Source: Mixta tenebrionis (GTDB taxonomy: Bacteria > Pseudomonadota > Gammaproteobacteria > Enterobacterales > Enterobacteriaceae). Taken from it: a stretch of DNA of 64,000 nucleotides. The notes under the pieces were generated by a model. The model did no database searches. It was not told the DNA's origin and saw nothing but the letters and a program-made list of their open reading frames with translations. The position numbers and the translations under genes were made by a program. Shown one piece after another: positions 57,891-64,000 of this stretch; position 1 is the stretch's first letter, and every line of letters begins with the position of its first letter. The stretch covers positions 440,180 through 504,179 of the forward strand of contig NZ_VHQI01000001.1 in assembly GCF_006517625.1 (NCBI RefSeq), given 5' to 3'.

Positions 57891-58676
57891 ATGTTTTTTA
57901 CCCTGAAAAAGATCGTGGGCGGGCTATTACTGCCTTTGCCGCTCCTGCTTTTGCTGATGGCGGCGGGGATTTTACTGCTTTGGTTCACGCGCTGGCAGAA
58001 AAGCGGGAAAACTCTCGTTTCAGCCGCCTGGGTCATACTTTTTGCATTGAGTCTGCAGCCGGTAGCGGATAGCCTGCTGCGTCCGCTGGAGCGGCAGTAT
58101 CCTACGCGCAACGCCGCGGCGAATATCCGTTATATCGTGGTATTAGGCGGCGGCTATACGTGGAATTCGAAGTGGGCGCCCAGTTCAAACCTGATTAGCA
58201 ACAGCCTGTCGCGCGTAACGGAAGGCGTAAGGCAGTGGCGCCTGAACCCCGGCGCGCGGCTGATCTTTACCGGCGGCGCGGCGGAAACCAATCCGGTAAG
58301 CAACGCCGAAGCGGCCGCTGCCGTAGCGCTATCTCTGGGGGTGCCGGAGCAGGATATTATCCGGCTCGACTGGCCGCGCGATACGGACGATGAAGCGCGC
58401 GCGGTGAAAAAAATGGTGGGAGAACAGGCGTTTCTGCTGGTGACTTCCGCTAATCATATGCCGCGCGCGATGGCTTTTTTCCGTCATCAGGGATTAGCGC
58501 CGCTTGCGACGCCGGCAAATCAGATGGCGATCGAATCAGCGCTGAACTGGTGGGAAAAAGCGTTGCCGGCTCCCTTATGGCTGAGCCATAGCGACCGCGC
58601 GGTTTATGAAGGCATCGGAACGATTTGGCAAAAACTTAACGGTAAAAACAGCATCGGGAAGGAAGAAGCGCGATAA
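57891..58676 (+). CDS. elyC: ElyC, envelope biogenesis factor (DUF218)
   Basis: This 261-residue inner-membrane protein has two N-terminal hydrophobic segments (about 10-30 and 40-60) and a periplasmic DUF218 domain (YIVVLGGGYTWN, GARLIFTGGAAETNPVSNAEAAA, LVTSANHMPRAMAFFRHQG). In E. coli ElyC is needed for peptidoglycan assembly at low temperature and affects undecaprenyl-phosphate lipid carrier use. An AAAGGAATC ribosome-binding site lies upstream. Confidence 0.94.
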   Translation: MFFTLKKIVGGLLLPLPLLLLLMAAGILLLWFTRWQKSGKTLVSAAWVILFALSLQPVADSLLRPLERQYPTRNAAANIRYIVVLGGGYTWNSKWAPSSNLISNSLSRVTEGVRQWRLNPGARLIFTGGAAETNPVSNAEAAAAVALSLGVPEQDIIRLDWPRDTDDEARAVKKMVGEQAFLLVTSANHMPRAMAFFRHQGLAPLATPANQMAIESALNWWEKALPAPLWLSHSDRAVYEGIGTIWQKLNGKNSIGKEEAR

Positions 58677-58683
58677 CGCTGGC

Positions 58684-58709
58684 GGCAAGAGGCCGGGCAG
58701 CCTCTTGCC
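58684..58709. terminator. perfect hairpin between elyC and kdsB
   Basis: A 10-bp perfect inverted repeat, GGCAAGAGGC/GCCTCTTGCC, with a six-base loop lies between the converging genes. There is no U tract on either strand, so it may be a weak or Rho-assisted stop. Confidence 0.5.
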
Positions 58710-58727
58710 GGATCGCAACGGCAGCGG

Positions 58728-59474
58728 TTATTGCAGTACCGCGCGCACGCGGGCTAAATCTTCTGCGGTATCCACCCCGGCGGCTGGCGTGGTTTGCGCC
58801 ACGTCGACATGAATTTTCTCGCCGTACCACAGCACGCGCAGCTGCTCCAGCAGCTCGATTTGCTCCAGCTCGCTCGGCTGCCAGCTGACGTAGCGACGGA
58901 TAAAACCGGCACGGTAGGCATAGATGCCGATATGACGCAGCAGGCTGTCGCCAATCGCATCGCGCGATTGCGCGAAACGCTCGCGGTCCCATGGAATAGT
59001 GGCGCGGGAGAAATAGAGCGCATAGCCCTGCGCGTCACGCACCACTTTTACCGCATTAGGATTAAACGCCTCTTCGGCGCTGTCGATCGGCACCGCCAGC
59101 GTCGCCATACCGGCGGTGACGCCCGCCAGGTTGTCAGCCAGCTGACGAATAATTTCCGGCGGAATAAGCGGTTCATCGCCCTGTACGTTAACGATAATGG
59201 CATCGTCGGCGAACTGATATTTTTCTACCACTTCCGCCAGCCGTTCGGTGCCGGACTGATGATCGGCGCGCGTTAAACAGACTTCGCCGCCCGCAGCGCT
59301 AACCGCTGCCGCAACATCAGGATGATCGGTAGCCACAATAACGCGATCGGCGCCGGACTGCAGCGCCCGTTCCATCACGTGCACCACCATCGGCTTGCCG
59401 TGAATATCTACCAGCGGCTTACCTGGCAGGCGGGTTGATGCAAAACGAGCCGGAATAATAACGACAAAACTCAT
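58728..59474 (-). CDS. kdsB: KdsB, CMP-KDO synthetase
   Basis: This 248-residue cytidylyltransferase activates KDO with CTP for lipid A-core assembly. The CTP-binding N-terminus [16 protein letters not shown] and the motif [13 protein letters not shown] are intact. Its ATG overlaps the ycaR stop by 4 nt, so the two are translationally coupled, as in E. coli. Confidence 0.97.
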   Translation of the reverse strand: MSFVVIIPARFASTRLPGKPLVDIHGKPMVVHVMERALQSGADRVIVATDHPDVAAAVSAAGGEVCLTRADHQSGTERLAEVVEKYQFADDAIIVNVQGDEPLIPPEIIRQLADNLAGVTAGMATLAVPIDSAEEAFNPNAVKVVRDAQGYALYFSRATIPWDRERFAQSRDAIGDSLLRHIGIYAYRAGFIRRYVSWQPSELEQIELLEQLRVLWYGEKIHVDVAQTTPAAGVDTAEDLARVRAVLQ

Positions 59475-59653
59475 GGATGTATCTCGTCTGCTGACAGCGT
59501 GCGGGCTTCGTTTTCCAGTAAGACCGGAATGCCATCACGAACCGGATAAGCCAGTCCGTCCGGTTTACAAATCAGCTCCTGCTGTTCTTTGTTGTAGTAG
59601 AGCTTGCCGTTACATACCGGACAAGCAACGATTTCAAGTAAACGATGATCCAT
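59471..59653 (-). CDS. ycaR: YcaR, UPF0434/Trm112-like small protein
   Basis: This 60-residue protein has a CPVC pair near the N-terminus ([15 protein letters not shown]), an [19 protein letters not shown] core, and ends in SADEIHP. This is the Trm112-like fold, but only one of the usual two zinc Cys pairs is complete. The function is unknown. It precedes kdsB with a 4-nt overlap and may help KdsB expression through coupling. Confidence 0.94.
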   Translation of the reverse strand: MDHRLLEIVACPVCNGKLYYNKEQQELICKPDGLAYPVRDGIPVLLENEARTLSADEIHP

Positions 59654-59722
59654 GTTTCCTCCGTAATGGACCGAAGCCTCAGAAAAGCAAGCATAACACA
59701 GCCGCAGAACAGGGCGATAATG

Positions 59723-60943
59723 TCAAGCCTGCTCCGCCAGTTGCCAGCCAGCTCCCAGTATCCGCATCAGTTCACCGGGCGCCTGCCTTAGTATGACCCG
59801 CTCCGCGCCCTGCCAGCGGGCAAAACGGCTAAGCGCTCGCTGCAGATCCGCCGCAAACCCGGCGCTGACGCGGGTTTTCTCCTCCAGCCATAGCTGATTA
59901 ACCTGCAGGCAGCGCTCGCGGCGCAGCATTTTTGCATCCAGCCGCCCTTTCAGCGCCCCGCGATGCAGCAGCGGCAAAGTAAAATAGCCATACTGTCGCT
60001 TCGCCGCCGGGGTATAACACTCCAGCCGATAGCTGAAATCGAATAGCGCCTCAGCTCGCCGCCGGTCCCACACCACCGGATCGAAAGGCGAAAGCAGCGC
60101 CGTATGGCTGGCGCTAAGCGGTTTTTCCAGGCGCGCCAGCGCATCGTGATGCAGCCACATCACGCCCATTTTTTCTACCGTGACGGGAACAATAAAGCCT
60201 TCTTCCTGCCAGCGCGGGACTAGCTCTTTCAGCGCCACCTGTTTTAAACGATAGTAGTCAGGCAGCCACTCAGCGCGAAAAATGCCCAGGCTGGCAGCGC
60301 TGTTGCGCAACATCTGTTCGCGCGCCGCCGGCTCGCTGAGCATATGCAAGGCATCGTCCCACTGCGGCATCACCCGCTGACGCAAATCGTACAGGCGCTG
60401 AAAATTGCGCCGTCCGCTGACCATCAGCTCGCCTGCGGTAAACAGGTTTTCCAGGTGACGCTTATAGGGTTTCCATGCCCACCAGCCGGGCTGATGTCCC
60501 GGCGCGGTCATAAAATCGGCAGAGCGCACCGGCCCCTTTTCAGCAATATGCTGTAGCAGGCTGGCGATCTCATCGGCATGCTGCTGCATCCATTCGGCGC
60601 TGTACTTCCAGCCCATTTTTTCCGGTTGCAGCATACGATGCCGCAGCAGCGGATAATCTTCCGTGGGAATAAAACAGGCCTCATGCGCCCAGTATTCGAA
60701 CAGGCTGCCGTTAGCCAGCGCCTGCTCCAGCCACGCCTGCGGATAGTCGCCGAGGCGGCTGAACAGAACCAGATAAGGGCTGCGCGCTACCACATTAATG
60801 GTATCGATCTGCAGCAGCGACATACGTTTGATAACCGCCAGCAGATCGTTAAAACCTGCTTTGCGTTTCGGCGGGTTTAACAGGCCCTGCGTCGCAAGAT
60901 GCACATTGCGGGCGGTTTGTCGGGAAAGAGCCAGGGGCGCCAT
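59723..60943 (-). CDS. ycaQ: YcaQ, interstrand-crosslink DNA glycosylase
   Basis: This 406-residue HTH_42 (AlkZ/YcaQ) protein is built of tandem winged helices. The catalytic Gln-X-Asp motif of the YcaQ branch is seen as QID in RMSLLQIDTINVVARSP. E. coli YcaQ excises alkylated bases and unhooks nitrogen-mustard interstrand crosslinks. It lies between lpxK and ycaR on the same strand, with modest gaps of 58 and 69 nt. Confidence 0.93.
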   Translation of the reverse strand: MAPLALSRQTARNVHLATQGLLNPPKRKAGFNDLLAVIKRMSLLQIDTINVVARSPYLVLFSRLGDYPQAWLEQALANGSLFEYWAHEACFIPTEDYPLLRHRMLQPEKMGWKYSAEWMQQHADEIASLLQHIAEKGPVRSADFMTAPGHQPGWWAWKPYKRHLENLFTAGELMVSGRRNFQRLYDLRQRVMPQWDDALHMLSEPAAREQMLRNSAASLGIFRAEWLPDYYRLKQVALKELVPRWQEEGFIVPVTVEKMGVMWLHHDALARLEKPLSASHTALLSPFDPVVWDRRRAEALFDFSYRLECYTPAAKRQYGYFTLPLLHRGALKGRLDAKMLRRERCLQVNQLWLEEKTRVSAGFAADLQRALSRFARWQGAERVILRQAPGELMRILGAGWQLAEQA

Positions 60944-61001
60944 CAGCGTTTCCTTCTGTCAGCCGGCGCCCGAGGTCATCGCTCGGTGGAAAAGATTTAC
61001 C

Positions 61002-61985
61002 TTAGCGAGAGCGGGCAGCCAGCGCAGCAATTTTATCCAGCAGACTCTCCGCGCCGCTGGATAAACGCGCCTCGACCGGGAGATACCACCAGTTATCGTG
61101 AGCAAAGGCGCGGCACTTTACCGCATCCTTTTCCGTCATCATTAAGGTTTCATTATTTGGCGTTAACGCAAGCAATTCGGCTTCGCTACAGGAACGATGA
61201 TCGGCCAGCGGCACGGTTTTAATCAGCGTAACCCCCTGCTGGCGCAGGGTGGCGAAGAAACGCGGAGGATGTCCAATCCCGGCCATTGCGACAACGGAAG
61301 TGAACGACGATAGCGGGCGGCTTACGCCCGATTTCAGATTGATAGCCGCACCGGGCGCCAGGCTCATGGCTATTTCCGACGCTTCGGCGTTACCGCCGTT
61401 TACAATCACCGCATCAACCTTGCTCAGACGTCCGGCGCGCTCCCGCATGGGGCCGGCCGGCAGCCACCAGCCGTTGCCAAAGCGACGCTCGCCGTCCACC
61501 ACAACTATCTCAATATCGCGCGCCAGCGCATAGTGCTGCAAACCATCATCGGTAACGATGGCATCCAACGGGCCAGCCGCCAGCAGCGCCTGCACCGCCT
61601 CGCTACGCACGGGAGAAACCGCTACCGGCGCACCGGTACGCCGGGCGATCAGCACCGGCTCGTCTCCCGCCTGCTGAGTAGGAGTTTCCGCCGTTAGCAA
61701 CAGCGGATAATGCGCCGCCTTTCCGCCATAGCCGCGCGACACTACGCCGACCCGCAGGCCGCGCTGCTGCAGATGCTGCACCAGCCAGATGACTACCGGC
61801 GTTTTACCGTTGCCGCCGGCGGTCAGGTTTCCTACCACCACCACCGGAACCGGCGCACGCCAGGCTTTACGCAGGCCGAGACGATAGCCAAGACGGATCA
61901 GCGCGGTAATGAAGCCATACAGCAGGCTGAGCGGCAACAGCAGCACATAGAGCGGCGAGCGTCCGCTCCAGATACGTTCAATCAT
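61002..61985 (-). CDS. lpxK: LpxK, tetraacyldisaccharide 4'-kinase
   Basis: This 327-residue inner-membrane-associated P-loop kinase phosphorylates the 4' position of the lipid A precursor disaccharide to give lipid IVA. An N-terminal membrane helix (about 11-32) is followed by the Walker A GGNGKT (57-62) and the substrate-binding DDGLQHYAL motif. Its start overlaps the msbA stop by 4 nt, coupling lipid A synthesis to its flippase. Confidence 0.97.
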   Translation of the reverse strand: MIERIWSGRSPLYVLLLPLSLLYGFITALIRLGYRLGLRKAWRAPVPVVVVGNLTAGGNGKTPVVIWLVQHLQQRGLRVGVVSRGYGGKAAHYPLLLTAETPTQQAGDEPVLIARRTGAPVAVSPVRSEAVQALLAAGPLDAIVTDDGLQHYALARDIEIVVVDGERRFGNGWWLPAGPMRERAGRLSKVDAVIVNGGNAEASEIAMSLAPGAAINLKSGVSRPLSSFTSVVAMAGIGHPPRFFATLRQQGVTLIKTVPLADHRSCSEAELLALTPNNETLMMTEKDAVKCRAFAHDNWWYLPVEARLSSGAESLLDKIAALAARSR

Positions 61986-63730
61986 TGGCCAAACTGCATT
62001 TTATGCAGCTGCGCATAGGCGCCCTGCCGGCTGATAAGCTCATCATGCGTACCGCGCTCAATAATACGTCCATCTTCCACCACTACGATTTCATCCGCCT
62101 TCTCAATCGTCGACAGGCGGTGCGCAATAACCAGCGAGGTGCGGTTTTTCTGCAGCTCATCCAGCGCTGACTGGATCGCACGTTCAGATTCAGTATCCAG
62201 CGCGGAGGTAGCCTCGTCCAGAATCAGAATCGGGCTGTCGCGCAGCAGCGCGCGCGCAATAGCGATACGCTGCCTTTGGCCGCCGGAAAGCAGCACGCCG
62301 TTTTCGCCGATTACGGTATCCAGCCCATTCTCCATTTTACGAATAAAGTCCATCGCGTGAGCCATTTCAGCCGCTTTTTCGATCTCTTCGCGCTTATAGA
62401 CATCGGTACGAGCATAGGCGATGTTGTTCGCGATAGTATCGTTAAACAGATGAACGTTCTGCGAGACCAGCGCGACCTGATTACGCAGCGACCGCAGGCT
62501 GTATTCACGCAGATCGTATCCGTCAATGGTGATTTCGCCCTGCTGAATATCATAAAAACGCGTCAGCAGGCTGGCCATGGTGGATTTCCCGGAGCCGGAT
62601 CGCCCTACCAGCGCGACGGTTTTACCCGCTGCAATGGTCAGATTGATATCGCGCAGGGCAGGAATATCGCGCCCAGGATAGCTGAAGGTAACATGACGAA
62701 ATTCGATATCGCCTTTTGCCCGCTCAATCTCGCGCGTGCCGGTATCGATTTCCTGCTCGCTGTCGAGGATAGAAAACAGCGTCTGGCAGGCAGCCATACC
62801 GCGCTGAAACTGCGCGTTGACATTCGTTAATGATTTTAACGGACGCATCAGCGCGATCATGGAAGAAAACACTACCGTAATCGTACCTGCCGTCAGGGTA
62901 TCCATGACGCTGGGAAAGCTGGCGGCGTAAAGCACAAAGGCCAGCGCCAGAGAAGCGATTAGCTGGATAATAGGATCGGAGATAGAAGAGGCGGAGACCA
63001 GCTTCATACCCTGATGACGCATGCGGTTGCTGACCTTGTCAAAACGTTGAGCCTCAACCTCCTGCCCGCCGAAAATCAGCACCTCTTTATGCCCTTTCAG
63101 CATCTGCTCTGCGCTGGTAGTGACCTGTCCCATGGTGTTCTGCATATTTTTGCTGATGCTGCGAAAACGCTTTGAAACGGTGCGGATCGCCAGCGAAACA
63201 ATCGGCGCCAGCACAATCAGAATCAGGGAAAGCTGCCAGCTGTAATAGAACATCATGATGAACAGGCCGATAATCGACGCCCCTTCACGCACCACGGTCA
63301 CCAGCGCGCTGGATGAAGAGGAAGCCACCTGCTCCGAATCGTAGGTGATGCGCGACAGCAAAGTGCCCGTGGATTGCTGATCGAAAAAGGAAACCGGCAT
63401 GCCCATCATATGCTTAAATAAACGGCGGCGCATATTCATCACTACGTTGCCGGAAACCCATGAAATACAATAACTTGAAGCATAGCTGGTTACGCCACGA
63501 ACCAGCATCAGGCCAATTACCGCCAGCGGCATCCATATTAAGACTGACTTATCGGCCTTACCAAAGCCCTCATCCAGTAAAGGTTTCAGCAATGACAGCA
63601 TAAGGGTATCGCCTGCCGCATTGAGGATCAGCGCTACGGCTGCCACAATCAATCCCGCTTTATGCGGTGCGATCATCGGCCAAAGGCGACGAAAGGTCTG
63701 CCATGTTGAGAGATCTTTATCTTGATGCAT
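61982..63730 (-). CDS. msbA: MsbA, lipid A flippase (ABC transporter)
   Basis: This 582-residue half-transporter is the same length as in E. coli. Six transmembrane helices (about 20-325) are followed by a nucleotide-binding domain with Walker [10 protein letters not shown] near residue 380, signature LSGGQRQR, Walker [12 protein letters not shown] and the switch His in VIAHRLS. It flips core-lipid A across the inner membrane. It is essential and cotranscribed with lpxK, downstream of comEC. Confidence 0.98.
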   Translation of the reverse strand: MHQDKDLSTWQTFRRLWPMIAPHKAGLIVAAVALILNAAGDTLMLSLLKPLLDEGFGKADKSVLIWMPLAVIGLMLVRGVTSYASSYCISWVSGNVVMNMRRRLFKHMMGMPVSFFDQQSTGTLLSRITYDSEQVASSSSSALVTVVREGASIIGLFIMMFYYSWQLSLILIVLAPIVSLAIRTVSKRFRSISKNMQNTMGQVTTSAEQMLKGHKEVLIFGGQEVEAQRFDKVSNRMRHQGMKLVSASSISDPIIQLIASLALAFVLYAASFPSVMDTLTAGTITVVFSSMIALMRPLKSLTNVNAQFQRGMAACQTLFSILDSEQEIDTGTREIERAKGDIEFRHVTFSYPGRDIPALRDINLTIAAGKTVALVGRSGSGKSTMASLLTRFYDIQQGEITIDGYDLREYSLRSLRNQVALVSQNVHLFNDTIANNIAYARTDVYKREEIEKAAEMAHAMDFIRKMENGLDTVIGENGVLLSGGQRQRIAIARALLRDSPILILDEATSALDTESERAIQSALDELQKNRTSLVIAHRLSTIEKADEIVVVEDGRIIERGTHDELISRQGAYAQLHKMQFGQ

Positions 63731-63765
63731 TATTTAACCAGCATTGTTTGAAATAGCCGCTCATT

Positions 63766-64000
63766 TTACCTGGATTCCCCGCGGACGCCAAACCACTGAT
63801 GATACCAGCGGGGCAATATTTGTTCTCTTAAGCCTTTAACTTGCCATCCGTCAGAATAAAACTCTACGCTGAGCTGACCTGAATGGGCCGTATCGCGCCA
63901 GAGATAGCCCAAAGCGCGATAGCGTTCCACAATACGCGCTGAAGGCAGACGCCATGCGTTATAGCGTGCTACCGAAGCAAGGGCCAGACGGCCATCGACA
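63766..64000 (-). CDS. comEC: ComEC/Rec2 family protein (YcaI), C-terminal end only
   Basis: The reverse strand is open from the window edge to a TAA at 63766-63768. It gives 77 residues beginning VDGRLALASVARYNAWRLPS and ending LPRWYHQWFG then VRGESR. This matches the C-terminus of E. coli YcaI, the ComEC homologue, which forms the inner-membrane DNA-uptake channel in naturally competent bacteria. Most of the gene, including the membrane channel, lies outside the window. It lies 35 nt upstream of msbA, as in E. coli. Confidence 0.88.
   Translation of the reverse strand, partial: VDGRLALASVARYNAWRLPSARIVERYRALGYLWRDTAHSGQLSVEFYSDGWQVKGLREQILPRWYHQWFGVRGESR

Overview
The window is a stretch of chromosomal core genome from a member of the Enterobacterales. 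Nearly every gene has an obvious E. coli counterpart, and most of the order matches, in reverse, the E. coli 21-24 minute region (agp-serT-yccA ... ompA-matP-fabA-rmf-pqiABC ... pyrD-ssu-pepN-pncB-asnS-ompF-aspC ... mukBEF-kdsB-lpxK-msbA-comEC). The GC-rich third positions, the missing E. coli-specific loci and the divergence of the proteins suggest Erwiniaceae (Mixta/Pantoea/Erwinia-like). This placement is an inference; no 16S rRNA gene is present.

Layout. 1-4.6 kb: a truncated YdjM-type hydrolase, rutR without the rut operon, a DMT permease, a 29-codon small ORF, wrbA-yccJ, and a succinate-semialdehyde dehydrogenase. 4.6-7.1 kb: agp, whose product carries a long Ala/Lys/Glu/Gln repeat tail, then three identical tRNA-Ser(UGA) genes in a perfect 291-bp tandem repeat. 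7.3-18.4 kb: the yccA-tusE-yccX-rlmI-hspQ-yccU-yccT-mgsA-helD-yccF-yccS-tfoX-sulA block. 18.4-23.3 kb: ompA, matP, lonH, fabA and rmf. 23.3-34 kb: pqiABC (lipid transport across the envelope), the uup-rlmKL translation and ribosome genes, ycbX, zapC and pyrD. 34-38.5 kb: the complete ssuEADCB alkanesulfonate operon, ending in a heptanucleotide microsatellite that begins inside the last codons of ssuB. 38.6-47 kb: pepN, pncB, asnS, ompF, aspC. 47-50.4 kb: gloC, mepK, ldtD (peptidoglycan remodelling). 50.5-57.8 kb: the cmoM-mukF-mukE-mukB condensin operon, with 4-20 nt overlaps. 57.9-64 kb: elyC, then kdsB-ycaR, ycaQ, lpxK-msbA (LPS synthesis and export), and the 3' end of comEC.

Functional themes are envelope construction (lpxK, msbA, kdsB, pqiABC, ldtD, mepK, ompA, ompF, elyC), chromosome maintenance and division (mukBEF, matP, zapC, sulA, helD), translation and RNA modification (rlmI, rlmKL, tusE, cmoM, asnS, serT, uup, rmf) and sulfur scavenging (ssu). 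I found no prophage, IS element, CRISPR array or dedicated defence cassette. The unusual items are local: the triplicated serT unit, the ssuB-derived heptamer array, the Agp repeat tail, and RutR without its operon.
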